Positions 8,235-18,484 of a stretch of DNA of 21,292 bases are shown here, one piece after another; positions within the stretch are counted from its first letter, which is position 1; each line of letters begins with the position of its first letter. The stretch comes from Acinetobacter sp. GTDB taxonomy: Bacteria > Pseudomonadota > Gammaproteobacteria > Pseudomonadales > Moraxellaceae. The position numbers and the translations under genes were made by a program. Where the stretch lies: positions 4,127 through 25,418 of the forward strand of contig JAUNHS010000007.1 in assembly GCA_030523805.1 (NCBI GenBank), written 5' to 3'. Under the pieces are notes generated by a model. The model did not search any database, was not told the DNA's origin, and saw only the letters and a program-made list of their open reading frames with translations.

Positions 8235-8303
8235 GAAAATTTGTCCTGTTGCTATGGGCAAGCGTGGTGATTTTGAGTGTGCAATTTTTGGGGAAGGTCA
8301 TAG

Positions 8304-9173
8304 ATGTCTGCCATCATGTGTATTTTACAGCGTCTTTTTTTAATGATTTTTATGTTGCTGGGTTTGACTTGGGCGACATCAATTCATGCCAAAAGTTTGG
8401 TGGTTACATCGTATCCGATTTATTTGATTGCACAAGAAATTACGCAAGGGATTGAAAAACCTGAATTATTGCTAGAAAATCAAACAGGGCATGATATTCA
8501 AATTACACCCATGCACCGTAAAAAAATTCAAGATGCGTCTTTGGTGCTGTGGCTCGGCAAAGAACACGAAGCTCCTTTACAAAAAATGTTGAAAGAACAA
8601 AAATCTGCGATTGCGATTTTAGATGCAGGCGTGATTAATCGCTTACCACAACGCCATGTGCGTGGTGGCAGCATTGCCAATACGGTGGATACGCACGTTT
8701 GGTTAGACCCAAATCATGCGGTACGCATTGGCTTTTTTATTGCGATTTTACGCTCACAGCAATCACCAGCATATAAAGATAAATATTGGGCAAATGCACA
8801 GCGTTTTGCAAAGGAAATGTTTCAAGCCGCACAGCGTTATCAACAACGTGGCACGCCACAGCCGTATTGGGCATATCATGATGCTTACCAATATTTAGAG
8901 CGTGCCATGAATTTGAAATTTGCTGGAGCAATGACCGCAGATACACACACTGCACCAACTCCGACACAATTAAAATATTTAGATGAACATCGCCCACAGA
9001 AAAAAATGTGTTTATTGGCAGAAGGTCATGCACAAGCACGTCATTATCAGCATTTAGAGCCGATTATTTTCCATAAGGTAGATGAAACTTTGCAAGGCGA
9101 GCAAAAGTTTGTAGATGCGTGGCAAAAGCTGGCTCAAGGTGTGCAACGCTGCGTACAACAATCTAAAATGTAA
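8304..9173 (+). CDS. znuA: Zinc ABC transporter substrate-binding protein ZnuA
   Basis: Periplasmic zinc receptor that hands Zn2+ to ZnuB/ZnuC. The 289-residue product starts with a hydrophobic signal peptide, probably cut after A29 (SIHA|KSLVV). Family zinc ligands are in place: H63 in TGHDIQ, H131 in THVWLDP, H192 in YHDAYQYL; the usual acidic C-terminal site may be in FHKVDET. The long His/Asp-rich loop found in E. coli ZnuA before THVWLDP is nearly absent here (RLPQRHVRGGS). ATG 8304 follows GGGGAAGG by six bases. It is divergent from zur across a region with a Zur-box-like sequence. Confidence 0.95.
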   Translation: MSAIMCILQRLFLMIFMLLGLTWATSIHAKSLVVTSYPIYLIAQEITQGIEKPELLLENQTGHDIQITPMHRKKIQDASLVLWLGKEHEAPLQKMLKEQKSAIAILDAGVINRLPQRHVRGGSIANTVDTHVWLDPNHAVRIGFFIAILRSQQSPAYKDKYWANAQRFAKEMFQAAQRYQQRGTPQPYWAYHDAYQYLERAMNLKFAGAMTADTHTAPTPTQLKYLDEHRPQKKMCLLAEGHAQARHYQHLEPIIFHKVDETLQGEQKFVDAWQKLAQGVQRCVQQSKM

Positions 9174-9212
9174 TCATATCAATATGATGTTTTAAAATTT
9201 TTAGTTTGCGTG

Positions 9213-9242
9213 TTGTCTATCTCATGCAAAATTGTATATGAT
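9213..9242 (+). promoter_or_regulatory. Possible sigma-70 promoter of the MFS gene
   Basis: TTGTCT (9213-9218), 18 bases, then TATGAT (9237-9242), about 31 bases upstream of ATG 9273. This spacing supports the downstream start over GTG 9210. Confidence 0.45.
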
Positions 9243-9272
9243 AAGCATTTCTATCTTACAAACTGTGCCAAC

Positions 9273-10637
9273 ATGAATGCTTTAGAACGCCGTGCCACTT
9301 TTGCCTTAAGTAGTATTTTTGCCTTGCGTATGCTGGGCTTATTCATGATTATTCCTGTATTTGCTGTGGCAGGGCAGCATTATGATGCGGCAACGCCAAT
9401 GTTGATTGGCTTGGCAATGGGCGTATATGGTTTAAGTCAAGCCATTTTTCAAATTCCCTTTAGCTTATGGTCGGATCGTTTAAGCCGTAAACGCTTAATT
9501 ATCATTGGTTTAGCATTGTTTGCTTTAGGTGGTGCGATTGCGGCCTTGTCTGACCATATTTATGGCGTGATTATTGGGCGAATTGTTGCAGGGGCTGGGG
9601 CTGTGTCGTCTGTGGTGATGGCATTGTTAGCCGATGTTACCCGAGAAGAACAACGTAGCAAAGCGATGGCAATGATGGGCATGAGCATTGGTTTATCTTT
9701 TGTGGTGGCATTTGCGATTAGTCCGTGGGTTACAGGGCAAATTGGTATTACAGGATTATTTTGGCTCACCGCAGTCATGGGCGTATTGGCGATGTTTAGC
9801 CTAGCCCTTGTACCAGATACGCAACGTTATCATCAACCTGTCCAACAAAATTATCAAACACAACTCAAACAAGTTTTGGCTCGTGCCGATTTAAATCGTT
9901 TGCATTTTTCTATTTTTAGCTTGCATTTGCTGTTGGCAGCCATGTTTGTTTATATTCCATCTCAGCTGATTCGTTATGCCGATTTGGCTCTGGCAGAGCA
10001 TGGTTGGGTGTATTTGCCTTTATTGGTAGCGAGTTTGTTGTTGGCATTTCCAAGCATTATTTGTGCTGAAAAATACCGTAAAATGCGTGGCGTATTTCTT
10101 GCTGCCATTGCTGGCATTGCTTTGAGTTTTGCTGTTTTAGCGATTGGGGCGAGTTGGTCGGTGGCGTTATTTGCGGCATTATTTTTATTTTTTGTCGCCT
10201 TTAATGTGCTGGAAGCCTTATTACCATCATGGATTTCTAAAGCTGCACCAATCCAATCTAAAGCGACGGCTATGGGAATTAACGCCAGTAGCCAATTTTT
10301 AGGTGGCTTTAGTGGTGGTGTCTTGGGTGGGCAATTATTGTCGCTGTCACCAAGCGTGGGCTGGAGCATTTTAGCGGTGATTGGCGTGCTTTGGTTGCTT
10401 GTTGCGATACGATTGCCACAGCCGCCATATTTATCTACCTTGGTCTTGCGTTTGCAACAGCGTCAGGCACAAGCTGACGTGTTGGCAGGGCAATTATTGG
10501 CGGTGCAAGGCGTTGCAGAAGTGCTATTTATGGAACAAGGCGATGTGCTTTATTTAAAAATAGATCGTCAGTCATTGGGCGATGAGCAACGCCATCAAGT
10601 AGAGCAATTATTGGGGCAATCGCTGCCTGTGGCATAA
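9273..10637 (+). CDS. MFS transporter with C-terminal YAM-like domain (YajR-like)
   Basis: Inner-membrane major facilitator with 12 predicted spans; substrate unknown, probably proton-coupled efflux. The 454-residue product begins MNALERRATFALSSIFALRM. Motif A appears as SDRLSRKRLI after the second span, and RIVAGAGAVSSVVMALLAD is typical of drug/proton antiporter-type MFS proteins. From about residue 383 (QPPYLSTL) a soluble tail of some 70 residues resembles the ferredoxin-like YAM domain at the C-terminus of E. coli YajR (GVAEVLFMEQGDVLYLKID). The frame opens at GTG 9210, but ATG 9273 gives a normal N-terminus and lies behind a candidate promoter; its ribosome site is weak. The gene precedes ssb. 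Confidence 0.88.
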   Translation: MNALERRATFALSSIFALRMLGLFMIIPVFAVAGQHYDAATPMLIGLAMGVYGLSQAIFQIPFSLWSDRLSRKRLIIIGLALFALGGAIAALSDHIYGVIIGRIVAGAGAVSSVVMALLADVTREEQRSKAMAMMGMSIGLSFVVAFAISPWVTGQIGITGLFWLTAVMGVLAMFSLALVPDTQRYHQPVQQNYQTQLKQVLARADLNRLHFSIFSLHLLLAAMFVYIPSQLIRYADLALAEHGWVYLPLLVASLLLAFPSIICAEKYRKMRGVFLAAIAGIALSFAVLAIGASWSVALFAALFLFFVAFNVLEALLPSWISKAAPIQSKATAMGINASSQFLGGFSGGVLGGQLLSLSPSVGWSILAVIGVLWLLVAIRLPQPPYLSTLVLRLQQRQAQADVLAGQLLAVQGVAEVLFMEQGDVLYLKIDRQSLGDEQRHQVEQLLGQSLPVA

Positions 10638-10664
10638 AGTCGTCCGTGAAAGCAGAGATTTAAC

Positions 10665-10692
10665 TTGACACATGATGAAAGTCGTCTAATAA
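10665..10692 (+). promoter_or_regulatory. Sigma-70 promoter of ssb
   Basis: A perfect TTGACA (10665-10670), 16 bases, then TAATAA (10687-10692). Downstream, ACAAATG (10700-10706) and CATTTGT (10714-10720) form a perfect 7-bp inverted repeat in the leader, which could be an operator or a small 5' hairpin. The leader to ATG 10800 is about 100 bases. Confidence 0.7.
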
Positions 10693-10799
10693 TAGGGCAA
10701 CAAATGGTATTCGCATTTGTAGATGAAATTGTAGTATCTTACAAAATATCGTGTTAATGAAATTGTGTTATTAAAAATGAAAACTTTTAGGAACTGTCT

Positions 10800-11492
10800 A
10801 TGCGTGGTGTAAATAAAGTTATTTTAGTCGGTACTTTAGGTCGTGATCCTGAAACCAGAGCATTTCCAAATGGTGGCTCAATTACAACATTCTCTATTGC
10901 AACAAGCGACTCTTGGGTAGATAAACAAACAGGCGAACGCAGAGAACAAACAGAGTGGCATCGCATTAGTTTAAATAACCGTTTAGGCGAAGTTGCACAG
11001 CAATATTTGCGTAAAGGTTCAAAAGTATATATTGAAGGTTCATTGCGTACTCGCCAATGGAAAGACCAGCAAACAGGTCAAGATCGCTCAATTACCGAAG
11101 TGCGTGGCGATGTAATGCAAATGTTAGATAGTCGTCCACAGCAAGGGGGCTATCAAAATAATAATTATCAAGATGGTGGTTATTCTGCAAGCCAGAATAA
11201 TTACCAAAGAAATAATCAAAGTCCAAATTTCCAAAATAATCAATATGGTGGCAATCAATTTCAAAACCCAGGGGGGTATGGTCAATCTGCACCAAACGTT
11301 GCACAACCTGGCATTAATCCCCACATGAGCCAAAATTATCCAAATAGTGCTGCACCTTATGGCAATCAGCTCAATGCTGGGCCAAGTGAAAATACGATGG
11401 ATAATAGCGGTTATCAAGCCACTTTTAATGCTCAAAGCACTGGTGATGTGAATTTAGCAACAGAAGGAAAGGACGAAGATATTCCATTCTAA
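10800..11492 (+). CDS. ssb: Single-stranded DNA-binding protein SSB
   Basis: Binds single-stranded DNA during replication, recombination and repair and recruits partner proteins by its C-terminal tip. The 230 residues show an OB fold (about 1-112, [19 protein letters not shown], with EWHRI and [17 protein letters not shown]), a low-complexity linker rich in Asn, Gln, Gly and Tyr (about 113-222), and the acidic tip DEDIPF. AGGA lies seven bases before ATG. It is longer than E. coli SSB (178 aa) because of the linker. The tip matches the family consensus, so partner binding should be intact. Confidence 0.98.
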   Translation: MRGVNKVILVGTLGRDPETRAFPNGGSITTFSIATSDSWVDKQTGERREQTEWHRISLNNRLGEVAQQYLRKGSKVYIEGSLRTRQWKDQQTGQDRSITEVRGDVMQMLDSRPQQGGYQNNNYQDGGYSASQNNYQRNNQSPNFQNNQYGGNQFQNPGGYGQSAPNVAQPGINPHMSQNYPNSAAPYGNQLNAGPSENTMDNSGYQATFNAQSTGDVNLATEGKDEDIPF

Positions 11493-11512
11493 ATATTTCA
11501 CGATGAAAGAGC

Positions 11513-11545
11513 AAAAATCCGACAGTAAAATGTCGGATTTTTTAT
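11513..11545 (+). terminator. Terminator of ssb
   Basis: A perfect 12-bp stem, AAAAATCCGACA / TGTCGGATTTTT, with a 6-base loop and a T run, 21 bases after the ssb stop. Confidence 0.9.
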
Positions 11546-11613
11546 TGCGTGCATAATGGTGGAAAATCTATATTAAATTCATTGGTCAAAATTTATATTT
11601 TAGTACAGAGCTA

Positions 11614-11622
11614 TGTTATACT
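11614..11622 (+). promoter_or_regulatory. Extended -10 promoter of the thiC leader
   Basis: TGTTATACT (TGn followed by TATACT at 11617-11622) lies just before the riboswitch, so the transcript would start near 11629. No good -35 is seen, as expected for an extended -10. Confidence 0.6.
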
Positions 11623-11628
11623 AAACCC

Positions 11629-11748
11629 AACTTGACGGAGTACAGCCAAGCAGCTGTTGAGATTGTCTTATTTTCATTTAAAAATGCACAAATTACAGAC
11701 AAATACCGTTGAACCTGATGCAGTTCATACTGCCGTAGGAATCAAGTT
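11629..11748 (+). ncRNA. TPP riboswitch (THI element) upstream of thiC
   Basis: Leader aptamer that binds thiamine diphosphate and lowers thiC expression. P1 pairs AACTTGA (11629-11635) with TCAAGTT (11742-11748); P2 pairs CGG with CCG (11706-11708); P3 pairs ACAGC (11642-11646) with GCTGT (11653-11657), followed by the conserved TGAGA (11658-11662); a long variable arm is closed by TTGTC/GACAA; the pyrophosphate side has CCTGAT (11714-11719), then GCAGT/ACTGC and GTAGGAA. All conserved boxes are present. Downstream, a second copy of the P1 3' strand (AATCAAG, 11749-11755) and CTTGATT (11788-11794) can compete for pairing near the ribosome site. Confidence 0.93.
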
Positions 11749-11800
11749 AATCAAGAACCCCATTCCCTTGGCGGCATTCTTTATTGGCTTGATTTGTTAA

Positions 11801-13714
<1,914 letters not shown>

Positions 13715-13744
13715 AATGCTGTAAAAGTTGCCATGAATGGCAAT

Positions 13745-13781
13745 AAAAACGTCCGCTCAAGTATATGAGTCGGACGTTTTT
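13745..13781. terminator. Bidirectional terminator between thiC and the thioesterase gene
   Basis: AAAAACGTCCG pairs with CGGACGTTTTT, with inner CTCA/TGAG extending the stem. The A and T flanks serve the two convergent genes. Confidence 0.85.
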
Positions 13782-13801
13782 AATTGTCTATTGGCGATGG
13801 T

Positions 13802-14707
13802 TTACATATCAATTTCACGCAATCGCATTAAACCTTCTTGTGTGGTGCTAGCAACAAGCTGACCATTTTGCCACATTTTACCTAAATTTAAACCACGAGA
13901 GCTGGCACTGGTGGTTGCTTCTATATCGTACAATACCCAATCATCGGCACGCAAAGGACGATGAAAATAAATACTATGGTCAATGCTGGCACATTGTAAA
14001 TTTGGCGTATAAAGATTGAGACCATGTGGGCGTAGAGCGGTCGTCATCAAAATAAAATCAGAATAAAACGCCACAATGGCTTGGTGCAACGCAATTTGAT
14101 CAAGTTGGGGTGGAATGGCATCGTGCGTACGCACATAAAAGCGATTTACGGCTTCGCTTGGCTCAGCTTTAAAAGGATTGGCTAAATTCACAGGGCGAAT
14201 CTCTACATGACGATCACGCAAAAATGATGCTCGCACGTGTTCAGGAATAAAATCTAACATTTCCTGTTTGAGCGTGCGTTCATTTTTTAACGTATTTACA
14301 TCGGGTACATCAGGCATATGCTGTTGATAATCCAACCCTGCTTCCACATGAGCAAAAGAAATCATCGCTGTAAAAATCACACGGCCATGTTGAATGGCAT
14401 TCACTTGGCGATTGATAAAACTTTTACCATCACGAATGCGTTGCACATCATAAATAATTGGTGCTGTGGTATCACCGCCGTGCAGAAAATAGGCGTGCAT
14501 AGAATGTGCAGGTCGGTCGGTAGTATAAGCCGCAGCACGCAAGGCTTGCCCGAGTACTTGACCACCAAACACACGTTTGCCGACTAAATTGCGACTTTGC
14601 CCACGAAAGAGATTGTCTTCCAAACGCTCAAGGCTTAAAAGATCAATAAGTTCTTGGGTTAAATGTGGATTTTGTTCAGATTGTGTGCTTGAAAACGTGT
14701 GATTCAT
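13802..14707 (-). CDS. tesB: Acyl-CoA thioesterase II (TesB family)
   Basis: Hydrolyses acyl-CoA to free fatty acid and CoA in the cytoplasm. The 301-residue product has the double hot-dog layout: RVFGGQVLGQALRAA and SMHAYFLHGGD in the first half, SIDHSIYFHRPLRADDW and ASTTQEGLMRLRE in the second. The likely catalytic set is Asp in AFYSDF (D217), the Ser/Asp block SIDH (about 241-244) and Gln in TTQEG (Q290). The open frame reaches TTG 14725, but ATG 14707 is preceded by AGGTGG and starts MNHTFSSTQ, so it was chosen. It is divergent from an acyl-CoA synthetase gene that catalyses the reverse type of reaction. Confidence 0.92.
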   Translation of the reverse strand: MNHTFSSTQSEQNPHLTQELIDLLSLERLEDNLFRGQSRNLVGKRVFGGQVLGQALRAAAYTTDRPAHSMHAYFLHGGDTTAPIIYDVQRIRDGKSFINRQVNAIQHGRVIFTAMISFAHVEAGLDYQQHMPDVPDVNTLKNERTLKQEMLDFIPEHVRASFLRDRHVEIRPVNLANPFKAEPSEAVNRFYVRTHDAIPPQLDQIALHQAIVAFYSDFILMTTALRPHGLNLYTPNLQCASIDHSIYFHRPLRADDWVLYDIEATTSASSRGLNLGKMWQNGQLVASTTQEGLMRLREIDM

Positions 14708-14864
14708 CGTACCACCTAACGGCAAAAAAAGAGAAAGAATAAGGCATTATGGCATAAAAACCGACTACAAAAAATCATAACAAAAAATAAGATGCGAAAA
14801 AACCTAAATTTAGTTACATTAACTACATGATGTTGATGAAAGCATACGATGATAAGGAGATAAC

Positions 14865-16529
14865 ATGACCGACTTTCATACAGGCTTGCAGCAAAATGCA
14901 GCGAATTATCAAGCACTTAGTCCTATTGATTTTATTGAGCGGACAGCAGCGATTTATCCACATAAAACAGCGATTATTTACGATGACTTACAGCACAACC
15001 AATTACAGCAAACATGGGCAGAAACCTTTGTCCGCTGTAAGAAAATGGCGGCTGCATTACGCCAATTGGGCATAGATAAAAATGATACCGTTGCCGTCAT
15101 GCTACCCAATACGCCTGCGATGGTAGAAGTGGCATTTGGCGTGCCGATGGCTGGGGCAGTGTTGTGTACATTAAATACACGCTTGGATATTAACGCTTTA
15201 ACCTTTTGTTTGCAGCACTCTGAAGCGAAAGTGTTGATTTTAGACAGTGAATTTGCTCATTTTGCAGAATTAATTAGCGAGACTTTTCCACAGTTGATTT
15301 TAATTCATGCGACTGATGCAGCGTTTCACGTGGAACAATTCGGGCAAATGAGTTATGAGCAATTGATTGCTAGTGGTGAAAATATTGATTATGAAAATGC
15401 TTGGGAAAAGCCAGAAGATGAATGGGACGCTATTACGCTAAATTATACATCAGGTACAACAGGCGTACCGAAAGGCGTGGTGTATCATCATCGTGGAGCA
15501 GCGTTGAATGCCATTTCTAATATTTTAGATTGGGATATACCGAAATTTGCAACATATTTGTGGACGTTACCATTATTCCATTGTAATGGTTGGTGTTTTC
15601 CTTGGTCGGTGGCAGAGCGTGCAGGCGTGAATGTATGCTTACGCAAGATTGATGCTGATTTGATTTTGAAATTGATTGTGAAATATAAAGTTACGCATTA
15701 TTGTGCTGCACCGATTGTGCATAATATGATTGCAGGCGGACAACAGCAGTTAAAAGATGAAATCCATCATACCGTAAAAGGTTGGGTGGCAGGTGCTCCA
15801 CCATCGGAAGCCATGCTTGAAAAAATGGAAGCGATGGGCTTTCACATTAGCCATGTGTACGGTTTAACCGAAGTCTATGGGCCTGTAACCATTTGCGTAG
15901 AGCATGATGAATGGCAAGATTTGAGCGTGGCAGAGCGAGCCAGTAAAAAATCACGGCAGGGCGTACGTTCGCATTTAATGGCAGGTTTTGATGTGTTTAA
16001 ACAAGGCACAACTGAGCCTGTGGCAGCCAATGGCGAAGAGATGGGCGAATTGGCATTGCGTGGTAATTTAGTGATGAAAGGCTATTTAAAAAGCCGTAAA
16101 GCGACCGATGAAGCCTTCCGTGATGGTTGGTTTAGAACGGGTGATTTGGGCGTGAAATATGCCGATGGTTACATTAAAATCATGGATCGCTTAAAAGATA
16201 TTATTATTTCAGGTGGGGAAAATATTTCCAGTATTGAAGTAGAAAATATTTTATACCGTATGCCTGAAGTGGCAAGCTGTGCTGTGGTGGCAGCACCACA
16301 TGAAAAATGGGGCGAAGTACCTGTAGCATTTATTGAAATTGCACAAGGTTGTACACTTGATCGAGCGAGTGTGATTGAGCATTGCCGTCAGCATTTGGCA
16401 GGTTTCCAAGTGCCGAAGCATATTGTATTTGCCGAAATTCCGAAAACCAGCACAGGCAAGGTGCAGAAATTTGAGTTACGCCAAGCAGCGAAATCTTTGG
16501 CACATGAAGAGCCGAAAGTAACGCATTAA
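14865..16529 (+). CDS. AMP-dependent acyl-CoA synthetase
   Basis: Activates a carboxylic acid with ATP to an acyl-adenylate and then to acyl-CoA (ANL superfamily). In the 554 residues: P-loop YTSGTTGVPKG at 194-204, VYGLTE at 331-336, GWFRTGD at 421-427, hinge region DRLKDIIISGGENIS at 441-455 and catalytic Lys532 in STGKVQKFELR. The overall form resembles the medium-chain / methylmercaptopropionate-CoA ligase branch, but chain-length preference cannot be read from the sequence. AAGGAG (14854-14859) lies five bases before ATG. It is divergent from the TesB-type thioesterase, so the pair could balance one acyl-CoA pool. Confidence 0.9.
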   Translation: MTDFHTGLQQNAANYQALSPIDFIERTAAIYPHKTAIIYDDLQHNQLQQTWAETFVRCKKMAAALRQLGIDKNDTVAVMLPNTPAMVEVAFGVPMAGAVLCTLNTRLDINALTFCLQHSEAKVLILDSEFAHFAELISETFPQLILIHATDAAFHVEQFGQMSYEQLIASGENIDYENAWEKPEDEWDAITLNYTSGTTGVPKGVVYHHRGAALNAISNILDWDIPKFATYLWTLPLFHCNGWCFPWSVAERAGVNVCLRKIDADLILKLIVKYKVTHYCAAPIVHNMIAGGQQQLKDEIHHTVKGWVAGAPPSEAMLEKMEAMGFHISHVYGLTEVYGPVTICVEHDEWQDLSVAERASKKSRQGVRSHLMAGFDVFKQGTTEPVAANGEEMGELALRGNLVMKGYLKSRKATDEAFRDGWFRTGDLGVKYADGYIKIMDRLKDIIISGGENISSIEVENILYRMPEVASCAVVAAPHEKWGEVPVAFIEIAQGCTLDRASVIEHCRQHLAGFQVPKHIVFAEIPKTSTGKVQKFELRQAAKSLAHEEPKVTH

Positions 16530-16542
16530 TTACTTATACAGC

Positions 16543-16575
16543 AAAAAGCCATTCGGGAATGAATGGCTTTTTTGT
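16543..16575 (+). terminator. Terminator of the acyl-CoA synthetase gene
   Basis: A perfect 12-bp stem, AAAAAGCCATTC / GAATGGCTTTTT, with a 6-base loop and T run, 13 bases after the stop. Confidence 0.9.
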
Positions 16576-16591
16576 GGTATTTCATGATTGA

Positions 16592-16705
16592 TTACATTTT
16601 ACCGTTACATTTCGGATTCCACTCATCTGACATCATGCAAGATAGCGTTTCAACATAATCGCTAAAGCAAAATTCAAAACCTGTCTTTGTCGCTTTAAAA
16701 ATATT
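16592..16705 (-). pseudogene. Possible gene remnant: 37-codon Cys-containing reading frame
   Basis: Downstream of the acyltransferase stop, in another frame and starting just after a TGA, 37 codons stay open (KATKTGFEFCFSDYVETL, then SCMMSDEWNPKCNGKM) to TAA at 16592-16594. The composition, with three Cys, Trp, and Asp/Glu, looks more like real protein than AT-rich noise. It lacks a start with a ribosome site at its front; the only ATGs are late. It may be the tail of a decayed gene or mere chance. Confidence 0.2.
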
Positions 16706-17843
16706 TCAAAATCGCAATATGCTTGTGCGAATGCTTAAAGCGAGAAAATGCCAGCATGACAGGGTACAAAGCGACGCTCAATAACGCACTCACTACCCAC
16801 AACCACGCAACATGATCTACACCAAAATAATCGCCGTGTGTTTTGCCAAATAGAGCAACTAAAATCAAATAAATAACTTTTAAAACATAAAGATGCACTA
16901 AATAAAAAAACATCGGTACAGAGCCATACACGCACAATTTTGCAATCCATGCCTGCTGTTGATAACGCTCAAAAATCGCTAATAAAGCCAAACCCAGCGA
17001 TACATTAAACAAAATAAATAACAACGATGGTGGATATTTTGTTAAATTAAAAAAGCTCATCACCGTTTCTAACGTGCTTGGATAACTGAGCCACGCACGG
17101 TCGCCATAGACATTGAGCCAGCGAATTGCCACAAAACTCAATAAACCGATGATGGCAAAACGCCATAAAATCGCCATACGCTGCGTGCTATGTACTTGCT
17201 TTTGATAAATACAACCCATCAGCCAACCTGCGACAATCACACCAATCCACGGCAATAATGGATATGATGTTCGCATTTTAAAATGCTCACTCACTTCTAT
17301 CCAACTACGGTCATGTAGCACAAACCACACATAACGCAAAGGGTGGTTAGATTGTGAAAAATCTATAAAATCCAAGGCATTATGCCCAGCAATAATGGCA
17401 ACAGCAAGTAGAGCTTGTACCATGCGTGGCAAGCCGATGAGAGCAGCCAACGCAATCATACTTAAACCAATCACCCAAATCACTTGTAAATATAACTTTT
17501 CAGGTGGGAATTGTGCTGTCCATGCAAAATTGATTAAGGTAACTTCTAGTAGCACCAAAAATAAACCACGCTTTAATAAAAATAAACGTGTTTGCGTTAA
17601 ATCTTGATGTTTTAAATGAAATAAATAGGCAGATAAACCCGTTAAAAACACAAATACAGGAGCACATAAATGAGCCAAAGTACGGCTAAAAAATAGTGCA
17701 GGTTCAGTTTCGCCAATCAGCATAGGGTCGGGGACTTGATGATGCAAATAAATCGTTTCTCGCACATGATCTAACAGCATGATGAGAATCACCAAGCCAC
17801 GCAACGCATCAATCGCCAAAAGACGTTGGGAAAGTTGTTGCAT
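16695..17843 (-). CDS. DUF1624 / HGSNAT-like membrane acyltransferase
   Basis: Integral membrane protein of 382 residues with about ten spans. The N-terminus RLLAIDALRGLVILIMLLDH carries the D-x-LRG...DH pattern typical of DUF1624 and heparan-alpha-glucosaminide N-acetyltransferase-like proteins, which move acyl groups across or at the membrane. The acceptor is unknown. RTSYPLLPWIGVIVAGWLMG and the late FFYLVHLYVLKVIYL are further typical blocks. The frame stays open to 17921, but a TATAAT lies at 17883-17878 inside that extension, so ATG 17843 (MQQLSQRLLAID, with GGA nine bases before it) is preferred. It is divergent from the stress-protein gene. Confidence 0.85.
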   Translation of the reverse strand: MQQLSQRLLAIDALRGLVILIMLLDHVRETIYLHHQVPDPMLIGETEPALFFSRTLAHLCAPVFVFLTGLSAYLFHLKHQDLTQTRLFLLKRGLFLVLLEVTLINFAWTAQFPPEKLYLQVIWVIGLSMIALAALIGLPRMVQALLAVAIIAGHNALDFIDFSQSNHPLRYVWFVLHDRSWIEVSEHFKMRTSYPLLPWIGVIVAGWLMGCIYQKQVHSTQRMAILWRFAIIGLLSFVAIRWLNVYGDRAWLSYPSTLETVMSFFNLTKYPPSLLFILFNVSLGLALLAIFERYQQQAWIAKLCVYGSVPMFFYLVHLYVLKVIYLILVALFGKTHGDYFGVDHVAWLWVVSALLSVALYPVMLAFSRFKHSHKHIAILKYF

Positions 17844-17872
17844 GGGAAAAGTTCCATCAAATGAAAATAAAG

Positions 17873-17888
17873 GTGTTATTATAACATT
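17873..17888 (-). promoter_or_regulatory. Extended -10 promoter of the acyltransferase gene, inside a palindrome
   Basis: The minus strand reads AATGTTATAATAACAC: TGTTATAAT is an extended -10, and TGTTATTATAACA on the plus strand is a perfect odd palindrome over it, so it could also be an operator. A near-copy drives the YcgN-family gene at 18988-19003. Confidence 0.6.
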
Positions 17889-17905
17889 ACATGAGACAAA
17901 GTCGC

Positions 17906-17934
17906 TTGGCATTTGTGTCAAAATGAGCTACATT
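17906..17934 (+). promoter_or_regulatory. Sigma-70 promoter of the universal stress protein gene
   Basis: TTGGCA (17906-17911), 17 bases, TACATT (17929-17934), about 40 bases upstream of ATG 17975. Confidence 0.5.
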
Positions 17935-17974
17935 AAAAGATGAAGAATGATTTGATATGAACAAGGAGAAAAAC

Positions 17975-18418
17975 ATGGCTTATCAACATATTGTTGTCCC
18001 TGTAGATGGCTCTCGTACGTCATTGAAAGCGGTGAGCCAAGCGGTAGCATTGGCAAAAGCATTTTCTAGTAAAGTTACTGCCGTGAGTGTGGTGAGTTTA
18101 GAGCCGTTTGTTGGCGTTGAGTTTGTAGATACTCGTCAAATGTCGGCAGATTATGTACAACAAGCCCGTAGCAGTGTAGAAAATATTTTACAGCACGCCC
18201 AGCAACTCTTTTTAGAACAAGGTGTAGAAGTAGAGCAATTAATTTTGGAAGGCGTGAGTATTCATAAAGAATTGGTAAAAGCGGTAGAACAGCTCAATGC
18301 CGATTTGGTGGTGATGGGTTCGCATGGCCGTAAAGGCTTCAAAAAAATGGTGCTAGGAAGTGTCGCACAAAGTGTATTGGGCGAAATTCATGTACCAGTG
18401 CTGGTGGTGCGTGATTAA
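17975..18418 (+). CDS. Universal stress protein (UspA family)
   Basis: Small cytoplasmic stress protein of 147 residues with the alpha/beta USP fold. It starts MAYQHIVVPVDGS, and near the C-terminus GSHGRKGFKKMVLGS fits the ATP-binding pattern G-2X-G-9X-G(S/T), so it belongs to the nucleotide-binding branch. The frame also offers ATG 17957, but AAGGAG at 17963-17968, six bases before ATG 17975, settles the start. It is monocistronic with a strong terminator; its target is unknown. Confidence 0.95.
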   Translation: MAYQHIVVPVDGSRTSLKAVSQAVALAKAFSSKVTAVSVVSLEPFVGVEFVDTRQMSADYVQQARSSVENILQHAQQLFLEQGVEVEQLILEGVSIHKELVKAVEQLNADLVVMGSHGRKGFKKMVLGSVAQSVLGEIHVPVLVVRD

Positions 18419-18433
18419 CATCTAACATCATAT

Positions 18434-18470
18434 AAAAATAAAGGGCAAGTGATATTGCCCTTTATTTTTT
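18434..18470. terminator. Bidirectional terminator after the stress protein gene
   Basis: A perfect 15-bp stem, AAAAATAAAGGGCAA / TTGCCCTTTATTTTT, with loop GTGATA. It lies between convergent genes. Confidence 0.92.
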
Positions 18471-18484
18471 AGGAGCATCACACT

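Noticed and set aside
8219-8455. 78-codon open frame (MLHYNRKFVLLLWASVVIL...) ahead of znuA
   Set aside because: It overlaps the znuA start in another frame, begins inside the Zur-like operator, has no good ribosome site, and its second half is the shifted znuA signal-peptide region.
17844-17921. N-terminal extension of the acyltransferase to 17921
   Set aside because: A consensus TATAAT promoter element lies inside it and the family N-terminus begins at 17843.
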